Positions 7,290-15,740 of a stretch of DNA of 32,601 nucleotides are shown here, piece by piece. This DNA is from Natrinema soli (GTDB taxonomy: Archaea; Halobacteriota; Halobacteria; Halobacteriales; Natrialbaceae). A program made the translations under genes and the position numbers. Below the pieces are notes generated by a model. The model was not told the DNA's origin and ran no database searches. It saw only the letters and a list, made by a program, of their open reading frames with translations. Location: assembly GCF_028618695.1 (NCBI RefSeq), contig NZ_JAQIVI010000007.1:21604-54204 (forward strand). Reading direction: 5' to 3'. Position 1 is the stretch's first letter; every line of letters starts with the position of its first letter.

Positions 7290-7482
7290 ATCCGCCTCAC
7301 GACGACTGGAGCGCCGCCGCTATGAGAGGCGGCACTCCTCAGTCCATACGTTTCTCGTCTACATCTGGTGGATGATTCAAGTTGAACGCTCTCTCTCTCT
7401 CGACTATTTTCCTTGAGAATAGTGTACTATTCAAGCATAGGTGCAGTCTTTCGACGGATTCTGTTGGATGGTTGCTCGGTAA
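7290..7482. other. Non-coding stretch between two IS remnants
   Basis: It contains a short hairpin (gccgcc/ggcggc near 7313-7333), a (CT)n run near 7388-7401 and a gaatag/ctattc palindrome near 7418-7433. These look like IS end sequences and filler. No gene is seen. Confidence 0.4.
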
Positions 7483-7690
7483 CTTTATCAACTCGAAACG
7501 GGACAGATCGAAAAGTGGTTTCACACTTTCAAAATTCGAGTCGCCCGTTTCCATAACTCATGGGTGGGCAGTCGGTCGAGCGCCCGTAAATGGATTGAAC
7601 AGTTCGTGCATTACTACAACCATCAGAGACTGCATCAATCGCTTGATGGACGAACGCCAGCTGATGAGGTGCTCAACTAGACAGTGCCGC
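7483..7690 (+). pseudogene. IS6-like transposase, C-terminal fragment and right end
   Basis: About 65 codons in frame to TAG 7678-7680: IEKWFHTFKIRVARFHNSWV, SSARKWIEQFVHYYNH, then QSLDGRTPADEVLN. This is the C-terminus of an IS6-type transposase including the catalytic Glu region (IEKWF). The front three quarters of the gene are missing. The stop codon is followed directly by the presumed right inverted repeat (cagtgccgc, ending at 7690). It differs in sequence from the IS6-like remnant at 3781-4395. Confidence 0.75.
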
Positions 7691-7784
7691 TAATAATATC
7701 CGTCCACGATCGTTGTTCTTCCGTTTTGAGTTCTCCCATACGTACCGGAAAGGTGCTGAGACAGATAGACGAGGGGGGAGGGGT

Positions 7785-8320
7785 GCGCGTTGCATCTCCG
7801 CGAGCACCACGTCAGACGGCATGGTTTCGGGGACGTGGATCGTCGGTCGCATCACGTCCGCGAGTTCGAGTTCATCCGGTTCACGCGCGCCGTAATCTCG
7901 TTCCCGGAGCAGATCGCAGACGTGGACCGTTCCGACGACGCTGTCAAGCCTCCCATCAAACACAAGGAGGTGCGTGAACCCGCTGTGCGCACAGATCTGG
8001 AGCGCTGTTTCGAGTGAGTCGGTCGTCGATACCGCCATGACGTCCGGGCGGGGAACCATGATCGCGCTCACCGGCGTCTCGTCGAATCTGAACGTGCGGC
8101 GCAACCGGTCGCGTTCGCCGGGCTCGATGGCTCCGGCGCACTCTCCGGCATCGATCAATTTCTGAAGTTCGCTGTGAGTGAGGTAGGCCGACTCGATCGA
8201 CGTCCCGGCGCCGACGAACCACTCGTTGTCGAGATCCAGTACGTCGTCGCCGTCGAGCGCGGTGAGGGATCCGGTGAGCGAGTCGTCGTCCACACTACGG
8301 GTTCCGATTCGAACACGACC
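7785..8320 (-). pseudogene. CNNM/HlyC-type CBS-domain protein, internal fragment
   Basis: The minus strand encodes the cytosolic CBS pair of a CNNM/CorC-type membrane protein: LTHSELQKLIDAGECAGAIE, PGERDRLRRTFRFDETPVSA, IMVPRPDVMAVSTTDSLETA, GFTHLLVFDGRLDSVVGTVH and ADVMRPTIHVPETMPSDVVL. The DUF21 transmembrane domain that should precede it is missing, and homology stops at LAEMQRA before the second CBS domain is complete and before the CorC_HlyC domain. Family members are linked to divalent cation export or membrane maintenance. The frame remains open beyond the homology on both sides, giving a fortuitous longer ORF. The right boundary is at the USP gene at 8334. Confidence 0.75.
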
Positions 8321-8333
8321 ACGAAGGGACGGG

Positions 8334-8750
8334 ATGGACGTCCTCATTCCGAGCGACGATTCCGAACCGGCGATGAAAGCCGTCGAACACACCGTCCGAG
8401 AGTATCCGGACGCGGCTCTCACGCTGTTACACGTGATTGACCCGTCTATTGGGGCGTACGGTGAGGGTGGGGTATATGCGTACGACTCGCTACTCGAGGT
8501 ACGGCGCGAGGCTGTCGACGAACTGCTCGAGAACGCAGCCGAGATCGCAGCAGACCACGACGGTTCCGTCGAGCGCGAAACCGTCGTCGGTTCCCCTGGT
8601 AACGAGATCGTGGCCGTTGCGGAGTCGAAAGACGTCGATCACATCGTCGTCGGCAGCCACGGCCGCTCGGGTGCCTCTCGCGTGTTGCTCGGAAGCGTCG
8701 CCGAAAGGGTCGTCCGTCGGGCCTCGGTCCCCGTGATGATCGTTCGGTGA
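8334..8750 (+). CDS. Universal stress protein (UspA family)
   Basis: The gene encodes 138 residues, starting at ATG 8334 (MDVLIPSDDSEPAMKAVEHT). The frame is open further upstream, but that part overlaps the CBS fragment and is not USP-like. The ATP-binding signature is complete: GSHGRSGASRVLLGSVAERV fits G-2-G-9-G-S. USPs are cytosolic alpha/beta nucleotide-binding proteins induced by stress or used as modulators of transporters. This intact copy stands among decayed neighbours, divergent from the CBS fragment and convergent with the lactate-permease remnant, which suggests it alone is still under selection. Confidence 0.92.
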   Translation: MDVLIPSDDSEPAMKAVEHTVREYPDAALTLLHVIDPSIGAYGEGGVYAYDSLLEVRREAVDELLENAAEIAADHDGSVERETVVGSPGNEIVAVAESKDVDHIVVGSHGRSGASRVLLGSVAERVVRRASVPVMIVR

Positions 8751-8760
8751 CTCGTCGCTG

Positions 8761-8960
8761 CTACTCCTCGCCTTCGTCCTTGCGGAGGAAGAGTTCGGTG
8801 AGAAGCGGCACGAATCCGCCGATGACCAGGAGGACGAGTCCGAATCCTCAGACGGCGTCGATCCCCTCGAGGGTTCCGTAGCTGACGATCGGCAGGATAA
8901 CAGGATCAGGAGAAACGTGATTCCATCGAGGTTCAGTGGATCGACGCGGGTCTCGGTCAT
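8761..8960 (-). pseudogene. Small membrane protein downstream of lactate permease remnant
   Basis: ATG 8960 overlaps the stop of the permease remnant (ATGA overlap), so the two were translationally coupled. It begins MTETRVDPLNLDGITFLLI. One frameshift then leads to PIVSYGTLEGIDAV, a TGA, and GFGLVLLVIGGFVPLLTELF with the ending KDEGEE and TAG at 8761-8763. The original would have been about 66 residues with two membrane segments. The family is unnamed to me. Confidence 0.6.
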
Positions 8961-9275
8961 ACTCCATCTCCGATGAAGACGTATCCGTTCACCCCGATCG
9001 TGATCAGCCCCACGAGGACGAACACGAGCGCGACCCAGGGGATCGTGACTCCGAAGCACTTCACCCTCTTCGCCCATGATGCCGACGGTTCCGAGCACCA
9101 CGTTCGAGGGGGAGATGGCGTTGCCGACAGCGCTACTCGTCATCTGTCCGCTGAGGATCGTCCATGTGGACGAGGTCCATCGCGGTCTCCTCTTGAAACG
9201 GCGAGAACATCATGTTCGAGGCAGTGATGTCCCCGATATTGAAGCCCTCGAGGATCCCGAAACGGTGTAGTGAGC
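8957..9275 (-). pseudogene. L-lactate permease (LctP-like), C-terminal remnant
   Basis: Pieces in three frames give the C-terminal end of a lactate/glycolate permease: GFNIGDITASNMMFSPFQEE, then LSGQMTSSAVGNAISPSNVV, GTVGIMGEEGEVLR, and VTIPWVALVFVLVGLITIGV with TGA at 8957-8959. At least two frameshifts are needed. LctP is a multi-spanning symporter of about 500-560 residues for lactate uptake, and here only about the last 100 residues remain. Assignment rests on the pattern of the final helices and the GEEGEVLR block. Confidence 0.6.
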
Positions 9276-9473
9276 CTCGATGAACGTCTCACGACGGGAC
9301 TCCAGGTGAGTGCAGTGAGACCACAGCGCCGACCGATCGGCCGAATGATACGTAACAGAGTATTACTCGGAGATATAATCACAGCATCGATTACACACGT
9401 ACTAGTGTAATATTCTGCAACGTGTCCAATCAGTTGTTACCGGTGCCAACCTCATCTTACTGCCGGCAGAGGA

Positions 9474-9838
9474 CTACGACTCGAGCGTGCGGACGGTCAG
9501 TACAGGGACGCTCGCGCTGGGAACCACGCGCTGGGAAACGCTCCCGACGAGGAGTCGCTCGAGGCTCGATTTGCTCTCGGTTCCCATCACGAGCGCGCCG
9601 ACGGCGTCGCAGTCGGTGTACTCGAGAATGACCTCGTGCGCCGCCCCGTGTGCGACCGTTCGTTCGATACCGCGCACGTCGGCTCAATCCGCGATCTCTG
9701 TCGTCGTTTTCGAACTGGATCTCGGTTGCGTCAGAACTCATGTCGACGGCGTACAGCACGTGCAATCTGGCATCGGCGAACGAGAGCGCGTTCGGTCGCG
9801 ACTGCCGATCCCGTCCAGCCGTCGGTCGCAAGGTACAT
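9474..9838 (-). pseudogene. Universal stress protein pseudogene
   Basis: The N-terminal part MYLATDGWTGSAVATERA starts at ATG 9838. A frameshift leads to FADARLHVLYAVDMSSDATE, and another shift leads to RGIERTVAHGAAHEVILEYT, DCDAVGALVMGTESKSSLER and LLVGSVSQRVVPSASVPVL. Even before decay the usual GSHGRSG loop reads GTESKSS, so this was a divergent USP. At least two frameshifts make it non-functional. Confidence 0.7.
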
Positions 9839-9894
9839 GTCGTCGACTCGCTCGTTGTCCTACGATGCGTCGGGGCTACCCGAGAGAACGGGCT

Positions 9895-9953
9895 AATGTG
9901 CCTCACGGATTACCGCGAGCGCGACGCTCCCGAGCAACACCTGCTGTAAGAAC
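9895..9953 (-). pseudogene. Tail of another universal stress protein
   Basis: The short frame VLLGSVALAVIREAH ends in TAG and is followed by PVLSGSPDAS. It matches the conserved C-terminal G-S-x4-V-x-R block of USPs (compare VLLGSVAERVVRRASVPV in the gene at 8334). Everything before this block is missing. It shows that at least two USP genes once stood in tandem here. Confidence 0.55.
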
Positions 9954-10224
9954 GTCATCGTACATAGCACTCCGTACGGTAACGGCCGTCTTGGCTCTGT
10001 GGAAAGCCATATTCCGTTACAGATCCGCCTTCGAAGAACTGGAACGGACGAGGGCCGTCGAGATCGTTTCTCTCATCATCCGTCGTCGGTTCTCGTATGA
10101 TTGATTCGCTTGATTCTCGGCGGTCCAATCGATACTGGCGACAGCTCGTGACCGACGTGATCGTTCCCGTCCGACAGGAGTTACCCTGGCGTTGTATGCT
10201 CTCTCGTCTCGTTTCTTCAGGTCG

Positions 10225-10380
10225 ATGACGGCATCTCGCAGATTCCAGGATCGAACGGAAGCGGGAGAGTTCCTCGCTGAAGAACTTCGTGAGTGAGGGG
10301 TTGATGCGGATCTCGTCCTGGCCATCCCGCGTGGCGGCCTCCCGCTCGGCCAGGCGGTCGCCGCCGAACTCGAGGCGAGT
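10225..10380 (+). pseudogene. Phosphoribosyltransferase, N-terminal fragment with nonsense codon
   Basis: ATG 10225 begins MTASRRFQDRTEAGEFLAEE, followed by LRE, a TGA at 10294-10296, and GVDADLVLAIPRGGLPLGQA with VAAELEASLL in the same frame. This is the N-terminus of a haloarchaeal PRTase-fold protein (F-x-DR-x2-AG-x2-LA and the AIPRGG block). Homology stops near 10380, where the antisense permease sequence begins, so two unrelated genes were joined head-on by deletion or recombination. The catalytic PRPP-binding motif is lost. Confidence 0.7.
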
Positions 10381-11256
10381 CTCCTGTCGTGGGGTGGCCA
10401 ACCGATCTCCATCGCGGACGGCCTGAACGCTGTCGACCTCCGCGCCGAGCAGTTCAGTCGCGTCGCCGACCGCGCCCCCGATGAGTGGCGAGTCGCGGAC
10501 GATTTCCACGTCGACGATATAGTTGCTGGCCTCGTAGGTCTCGGCATAGTCTGCATGCGGTGGCACGCGCTCGGGCAGGAGGTAATGCCCGATGAAGATC
10601 AGGTACAACGCCCCCACGACGACGACGATCACGCCCAGTTGCGTGAACTCAAACATTGAGAATCGGTGGAGTTCAGGGTACTCGCTCCCGAGGCGGGCGC
10701 TAATATCACTCGCAAGGATGTTGGTTGAACTTCCAATGAGCGTGAGCATGCCGCCGACCTGTGCGGCATACGACAGCGGGATGAGTAGCTTCGACGGAGA
10801 GGTGTTCCCTCGGCTCGCGAGATCAGTCACGACAGGGACAAGTAGAGCCACGACGGGCGTATTATTGAGAAACCCGGACGCCGGACTCGTCGCGAGAACA
10901 GTGGCGAACAGCTGTTTCCGGATGTTGTCACCCGCGAACGCTGCCATTCGACGTCCGAGTTCCTGAACAAGTCCCGTCCGTGCGATACCCCCGCTCAGGA
11001 TGAGCATCGCCAGCACCGTAATTGTCGCGTCGTTGGCAAATCCCGAAATACCGGTACTCGAATCGATGCCCGTCAATGGCTCTAGTACGACGAGAATGAC
11101 GATCAACAGAATTGCAGTCACGTCGACCGGCAACCATTCAATGAGAAAAAACGTGAGCGCGAGCGTGACGACACCTAGCACGACGAGGATGTCGACTGTG
11201 AGTTCCGGCTGTGCCGCAAGCTCTTGGGCGAGCGGCACATAGACCGAACTCAACAT
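10381..11256 (-). pseudogene. SLC13/DASS-type anion permease, truncated
   Basis: ATG 11256 (MLSSVYVPLAQELAAQPELT) opens a frame that is homologous to SLC13-type permeases for about 290 codons: FANDATITVLAMLILSGGIA, GFLNNTPVVALLVPVVTDLA, SPSKLLIPLSYAAQVGGMLT and LIGSSTNILASDISARL, then the start of a TrkA-C domain (LGAEVDSVQAVRDGDRL). Homology ends at the junction with the PRTase fragment. The frame stays open by chance to 9955 but codes there for antisense of other genes. The second half of the permease is missing, so transport is unlikely. The intact relative is the fusion protein at 29610. The USP at 11299 lies 42 bp upstream in the same direction. Confidence 0.8.
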
Positions 11257-11298
11257 AAGACGATCCACACCAACGTTCCCGTGCCTCCACTCTGACCT

Positions 11299-11745
11299 TC
11301 ATCTATCATCTGTCGTATCTCGATCCGGGATCGGGACCACGTAAACGGGCGTGTCGGACCATCGAACCACCGACTCACAGACGCTTCTACGGAGAACGCG
11401 ATCGATGCCGGTACGACCATGCGTTCCCATCACGATAAGGTCGATGCCTCGGTTGGTAGCGTACTCACAGATTACCTGTGATGGCAATCCCACGGCAATG
11501 GAGATTGCAACCGAGGAGACACGGGAGTCCGCCGCTCGGTCGGTGACGTCATCGGCTACAGTCTGGCTTTCAGTTTCAAACCGTTCGAACATCACGTCTC
11601 GTTCGGCGGATGAACTTTGATCTGTAACAGCCAGGACGTGAAGTGTAGCATCGCTTTCCTCGGCAAATTCTATCGCCGGAGCAATCGCGTTTGCCGTTGC
11701 TTCGCTTTCATCGATTGGCAGGAGGATCCGTTCTACCCTCGGCAT
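11299..11745 (-). CDS. Universal stress protein (UspA family)
   Basis: The gene encodes 148 residues, starting at ATG 11745 (MPRVERILLPIDESEATANA). It has the USP alpha/beta fold and the loop GTHGRTGIDRVLRRSVCESV. The third glycine of the G-2-G-9-G-S signature is replaced by Arg (LRRS instead of LLGS), which may weaken ATP binding. It stands directly before the truncated SLC13 permease, an arrangement common in haloarchaea where a USP may modulate the adjacent transporter. With the permease dead, its present partner is unclear. Confidence 0.9.
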   Translation of the reverse strand: MPRVERILLPIDESEATANAIAPAIEFAEESDATLHVLAVTDQSSSAERDVMFERFETESQTVADDVTDRAADSRVSSVAISIAVGLPSQVICEYATNRGIDLIVMGTHGRTGIDRVLRRSVCESVVRWSDTPVYVVPIPDRDTTDDR

Positions 11746-11841
11746 AGTAGATTTCTATTCGCGGCCGGAACGGATAGAGAGGACGGTTGAACCAGAAACC
11801 GCGCTATCAATACTGAACATATCTCTAACCAACAGAAAGCG

Positions 11842-13083
11842 ATGGAACACAGTCACCGCTACCACGCCTACCCGACACAAGAGATAGTGGAACGACTGGA
11901 ACACCATCTCGACGTTCATCGCCAACTCTACAACCACGTCCGCAGGGATTACGAGAACAGCCCTGAAAACGACAAGCCGAGTGAGTAGGACCAGAACAAC
12001 GAACTCCCCGAGTGGAAACGCAAGTGGCCTGTGTTCGGTGAACTCCACTCGAAAGCCGCGCAAGCCACTGTCGCTCGCTTCCATCGCAATCTCTCGAATC
12101 TTCGCAAGGCGAAGGAGAAGGGACGCAAAGTCGGTCGGCTCAAACGGCAAGCACCCAGCGAGTACTGGAGTGTGACGTACAACCAGTCTGGCTTCGACCT
12201 CGATGAAAAGAGGGGCCGTGACAGGTTTGCTTATGTCCGCTTCAGCAAAATTGGCTGGGTCAAAATCCGCTACCATCGCCCGATTCCTGACCGCGCTTTG
12301 ATCAAGGAAGTCACATTCAAGAAAGAAACGACCGGTGAATGGTTCGTCTCCTTCGGGTTAGAAACCGACAATACTGACCTTCCCGAGAAACCCGACGTGG
12401 ACTCGCTTGATGCGAACAACAGCGTCGGAGTTGACCTCGGCATCCTCAACTACATCCACACGAGCGACGGGAAGACGGTAGACTGGCTTGGCCTCGAAGA
12501 CGAATACGACCGCCTCCGACGCGAACAACGCAAACTCTCGCGGAAGGAGCAGGGGTCAAACAACTCCGAGAAACAACGAGTTGAAGTCGCCAAGGTCAAG
12601 CGTCGGATTCGTCGCAAGGTACTGGACTACCAGCACAAAATCACAACGTGGCTCGTCCGCGAGTACGATGCCGTGTTCGTGGAAGACCTCGATGTGACTG
12701 GGATGCTTCAGGGTGATGGGAACGCTCGGAACAAGCAGGATGCGTCGTGGTGATAGTTCATCACCATGCTCGAATACAAGGCCGACCTGTACGGCTGTCA
12801 CATCGTGCAGGTCGAAGCACGAGGCACTACCAAAGAGTGTGCATCGTGCGGTGTGGAAACGGTAAAACCCATCTGGGTCAGGGAACACTCCTGTCCGAGT
12901 TGTGGATTCGAGACGGGCAGAGACGCGAACGCGGCGATGAACGTCTTACAACGCGGTTTTTCTGAATTAGGGCTGGGATGGCCCGAATCAACGCCCGTGG
13001 AAACTGTGACCGCTACGGGCACGACTCACTTCGAGTCCGTGTCTGCAAGTCATGTCGTAGAAACGGGAAGCCTCGGAGCTTGA
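11842..13083 (+). pseudogene. tnpB: IS200/IS605 (IS1341-type) TnpB, three in-frame stops
   Basis: One frame from ATG 11842 (MEHSHRYHAYPTQEIVERLE) to TGA 13081-13083 is broken by TAG at 11986-11988 and by TGA-TAG in tandem at 12751-12756. Without these it would encode about 413 residues. TnpB is an RNA-guided nuclease of IS605 elements. The RuvC residues are preserved: Asp in NSVGVDLGILNYI, Glu in AVFVEDLDVTGM, and Asp in GRDANAAMNV. The zinc finger is intact (CASCGVE and CPSCGFE). No tnpA is nearby. No frameshift has occurred, so the decay is recent. The middle piece alone (12031-12753) lacks the zinc finger and final Asp and should be inactive. Confidence 0.85.
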
Positions 13084-13092
13084 CCCCGAGGC
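13070..13092 (+). promoter_or_regulatory. Right-end hairpin of the tnpB element
   Basis: Arms gcctcgg (13070-13076) and ccgaggc (13086-13092) flank a loop that contains the tnpB stop codon. Such right-end hairpins form the 3' part of the guide (omega/sense-overlapping) RNA of tnpB elements. The element boundary should be just downstream. Confidence 0.55.
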
Positions 13093-13151
13093 GATTCATG
13101 ATTTGCTTTTCGGAAGAGTGGAGATTGTGCTGAAGGAGTAGTCGGCAGCGA

Positions 13152-13544
13152 TTAGTCGATCTCGATTCGGTTGCTTTCGGAGTCCGACGGGTCCACTTTC
13201 GGGAGCGTGACACTGAGGACACCGTTGTGGTATCTCGAAGACACCTGGTCCTCGTCGACTTCTTCCGGCAAACGAACAGAGCCGATCACGGATCGATTCT
13301 CTCGCTCATTCCGAAGATAGGAATCGTCCTCTTCCACTTCAAGTTCTTCGTGCTCCGCATGGATGAAGAGGACGTTCTCACGGAGACGGAGATCTATCTC
13401 GTCCTTTTCGAATCCAGGGAGATCCGCAACGACGAGGTAATCGTCGCCACGGTCCAGTAGGTCGATGTCCAGTTCCCGAACCGCCCCGGAGAGTTGTTCT
13501 AGCATTCGATTCACCGTGCTGATTGGACGTGTACTCTGGGCCAT
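13152..13544 (-). CDS. Small heat-shock protein, Hsp20 family
   Basis: The gene encodes 130 residues, starting at ATG 13544 (MAQSTRPISTVNRMLEQLSG). An alpha-crystallin domain spans about residues 27-120: YLVVADLPGFEKDEIDLRLR, IGSVRLPEEVDEDQVSSRYH, NGVLSVTLPK with the conserved G-V-L motif. The C-terminal IxI-like end is NRIEID. It acts as an ATP-independent holdase chaperone in the cytosol. The gene is complete, ends about 70 bp after the tnpB element and is divergent from the HTH_10 regulator at 13855. Confidence 0.92.
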   Translation of the reverse strand: MAQSTRPISTVNRMLEQLSGAVRELDIDLLDRGDDYLVVADLPGFEKDEIDLRLRENVLFIHAEHEELEVEEDDSYLRNERENRSVIGSVRLPEEVDEDQVSSRYHNGVLSVTLPKVDPSDSESNRIEID

Positions 13545-13792
13545 GTGCTATTGTGCTCCTCGTAAGGGGCAAGGGGTACGCCCCCCAAGCTAGAGTGCTA
13601 CTCGCTAGCGAAAAACAGTGGAGGTTGATACGGCTACCCAATTATACGGCCGGCCGATCCGGGTGACCTATCGATCGAAAATCAGTCGAGTTTCTATCGG
13701 CTTTGAAACTCCAAAAGACCATAGGAGCAACCGTGATGCTGGGATTCAATGCTTGGTATGGTACTTTTCTCCCAAACTACCTGTTCACACTG

Positions 13793-13854
13793 CCTTGAAG
13801 ACCCGTGCGATAGGATGGTATTACCTTGAAGGACCGTGCGATAGGATAGCACAC
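13793..13854 (+). repeat. 31-bp tandem direct repeat abutting a regulator start codon
   Basis: Two copies, 13793-13823 and 13824-13854, share ccttgaag, two mismatches, then ccgtgcgataggat (24 aligned bases, 22 identical). The last 7 bases diverge. The second copy ends at the base before ATG 13855. The period of 31 bp is near three helical turns, which would place two protein sites on the same face of the DNA. It may be an operator for the regulator that follows or simply a local duplication. Confidence 0.8.
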
Positions 13855-14499
13855 ATGGCAGATATAGTCGAGTTCACGATCCAGGCTAAGGAGTTTCAGT
13901 TCGGTCAAGTCCTCACACGCGGTCCGCGGGTGAACACCAAACTCGAACGAGTCATTCCAGTTGGGCGAAGAGCGGCTCCGTATATCTGGGTGGAAACCAA
14001 TGACGTTGGCGGCTTCGAGGAGGCCATCCAAGCAGAGGGCTCGGTCAAAAACCTCAAAAGGATCGACGAGATCAACGGCCGCTCTCTTTATCGAATTTGG
14101 TGGCAGGGAAGGAATAGTCTCTTCACCGGTATCCTTCGGACAAATGGAATGATAATTCAGGCGAGCGGAGGTAATGTTTGGAAGTTCCGACTCCTATTTT
14201 CGGACCGCGACAACCTCCGCAATTTCCACCGCTACTGCGTGGAGAATGGTATCACAATGAATATAGAGGCCGTCTATACCCTGACGAAGGAGGAGTATCC
14301 CGATCGGATGTTCGGATTGACCTCGGACCAGGAGGAGGCGCTCGTGAAGGCGGCCGGAATGGGATATTTCGAATCGCCGAGCAAAGTTTCACTCCGGGAA
14401 GTAGGAAACGAACTCGGAATCAGCTCGCAGGCAACCTCGAAACGCATTCGAGGCGGGGTCGAGAAACTCGTGACGAACGTGCTCCTGACCCCCAACTGA
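13855..14499 (+). CDS. HTH_10 (Bat-type) transcription regulator
   Basis: The gene encodes 214 residues from ATG 13855 (MADIVEFTIQAKEFQFGQVL), a typical start for this family. The frame is open 79 codons further upstream, but that part looks random and includes the tandem repeat. The N-terminal 150 residues form the usual sensor-like region (ERVIPVGRRAAPYIWVETND, YRIWWQGRNSLFTGILRTNG). The C-terminal HTH_10 spans about 157-207: FGLTSDQEEALVKAAGMGYF, LREVGNELGISSQATSKRIR. Such proteins are haloarchaeal one-component regulators with mostly unknown signals. It is divergent from hsp20 and convergent with hdeD. Autoregulation through the repeat is an inference. Confidence 0.88.
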   Translation: MADIVEFTIQAKEFQFGQVLTRGPRVNTKLERVIPVGRRAAPYIWVETNDVGGFEEAIQAEGSVKNLKRIDEINGRSLYRIWWQGRNSLFTGILRTNGMIIQASGGNVWKFRLLFSDRDNLRNFHRYCVENGITMNIEAVYTLTKEEYPDRMFGLTSDQEEALVKAAGMGYFESPSKVSLREVGNELGISSQATSKRIRGGVEKLVTNVLLTPN

Positions 14500-14550
14500 A
14501 ACATCGGATGCGGACGATTGCCGTCTTTGTCCGATGAGGTCGTCACGGGT

Positions 14551-15144
14551 TCATGTGGGTACAGTCGCTTCCGTCGCCGCTCGCTCGTCCGCCTGCCACC
14601 GACGTAGGCGCCAGGCGAGGGCGAGCAACAGGGCTCCAAAGACGATGGCATACGCGGCGATGAGCCAGATTACCGCGAGCGCGCCTGGCCCCGGTAGGAA
14701 GACGAGGAGGAGGCCAAAGACCACCGACACGAGGCCGCCCAGAGCGAGCCACCATTCGTCGTCGATCTCTTCCCGGAGCTTCACCGCCGCATACAACTCG
14801 AATGCGCCGGTGACGATGGACCACACGGCGATCAAGAAAAGGAGAGCGACGGCCGTGATGCCCGGCCACACGAAGGCAACTATCCCCGTAATGATTCCGA
14901 GGATACCCTCGACGAGAAATGGCCAGGCCGAGTCACGATTTTCCGCAGTTCGATACGCACTCACGAACGCGAATACACCGTCAACGATGGCATACGTGCC
15001 GAAAAGTAACACCAGCATGAACAGCGTAACCCCCGGCCAGAGAAACGACAATATCCCGAATATGATGGCGGCGATTCCGCGAAGACCGACTGCCCACCAG
15101 TTTTGTCCTGTGACGTCGAGTATGTTCTCAGTGGCGTGGCTCAT
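14551..15144 (-). CDS. HdeD family membrane protein
   Basis: The gene encodes 197 residues, starting at ATG 15144 (MSHATENILDVTGQNWWAVG). Six hydrophobic segments are arranged as three pairs: about 18-38, 43-62, 75-93, 99-119, 131-150 and 157-178. The repeated pattern (GIAAIIFGILSFLWPGVTLF, GILGIITGIVAFVWPGITAV, GLVSVVFGLLLVFLPGPGAL) is characteristic of HdeD/DUF308. HdeD was named from acid resistance in Escherichia coli. In haloarchaea the role is unknown, presumably envelope stress. The gene is complete and its stop is about 50 bp from the HTH_10 gene it faces. Confidence 0.9.
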   Translation of the reverse strand: MSHATENILDVTGQNWWAVGLRGIAAIIFGILSFLWPGVTLFMLVLLFGTYAIVDGVFAFVSAYRTAENRDSAWPFLVEGILGIITGIVAFVWPGITAVALLFLIAVWSIVTGAFELYAAVKLREEIDDEWWLALGGLVSVVFGLLLVFLPGPGALAVIWLIAAYAIVFGALLLALAWRLRRWQADERAATEATVPT

Positions 15145-15616
15145 GATAGTACCTGACAGCTAGAGCTGACGGTGTACAGATTCAAACCACGGAGAGTTGC
15201 TGGAGCCACCCACTTATATGCTGTGGCGACAGGTTGAGCCACGACTGGATATACGTGGGTCCCAGTCGAATATCTCCGACATGGTCGCGACATATCCAAA
15301 TCTCTCAGTGCTCGTCATTCTCGCGTTGTCGCTGCTGATCGTCTAAATAGGCTCGATAGGCCTTGTTTAGACGCTCGTGAGAACAGCTCTATGTCGGTCT
15401 TCGGACGGTATATGCGTGTTATATCGTTGAGAGTTTTGACTGCGGACTGAGCCGATAGCGTTCCCACATCTCCGATAGAACAGTTGAATCGACGAAATGT
15501 CGAGACAAGCTTCTGTTCGTCATCTCCGTTTCCTACTTTCGCATGACTAGACCCGGATTATAGGTCTATCACCCTCGAATTCCCGCGTCTAAATACGGCC
15601 GACTCGGTATATGAGC
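15145..15616. other. Mostly non-coding stretch with one gene remnant
   Basis: Apart from the truncated TrkA-C gene copy at 15281-15364, no coding sequence is recognised. The part 15365-15616 probably contains the end of the IS66 element, but no terminal repeat could be matched. Confidence 0.4.
15281..15364 (+). pseudogene. N-terminal stub of a second TrkA-C membrane gene
   Basis: ATG 15281 gives MVATYPNLSVLVILALSLLI, V, then TAA 15344-15346 and IGSIGLV. This matches the N-terminus of the intact gene at 17304 (MVATYQILSLLLIFALSLLI, then VRIGSVAL). The stub is the first membrane helix only. The rest is missing and the IS66 remnant follows. It therefore represents a paralogue or tandem copy destroyed by nonsense mutation and probably by IS-linked deletion. 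Confidence 0.7.
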
Positions 15617-15708
15617 TTACCCCGAAGTCTCGACAGCTGGCATAGCGTGAGCCCGTGAGATCATCTCATTGTTGTTGACGACTCGGCGAAGTTCTTCGTA
15701 GGGATTGC

Positions 15709-15740
15709 GTCCCTGCTGGCGCCATAGTGCCAGCAGGGAC
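15709..15740. repeat. 12-bp perfect inverted repeat in IS66 transposase
   Basis: Arms gtccctgctggc (15709-15720) and its complement (15729-15740) have an 8-nt loop. Confidence 0.92.

Noticed and set aside
7388..7401. A CT dinucleotide run as a phase-variable site.
   Set aside because: It is in non-coding debris between two dead IS fragments, so slippage would have no product to switch.
9390..9411. A palindrome attacac/gtgtaat as an operator.
   Set aside because: The arms are only 7 bp, it is AT-rich, and it lies between two decayed genes with no nearby start codon.
9955..10380. The C-terminal 140 codons of the minus-strand permease frame as genuine protein.
   Set aside because: This part is antisense to the PRTase fragment and has no permease similarity. 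It is open by chance.
13618..13854. An N-terminal extension of the HTH_10 regulator.
   Set aside because: The open frame covers the tandem repeat and has no similarity to the family. The normal family start is at 13855.
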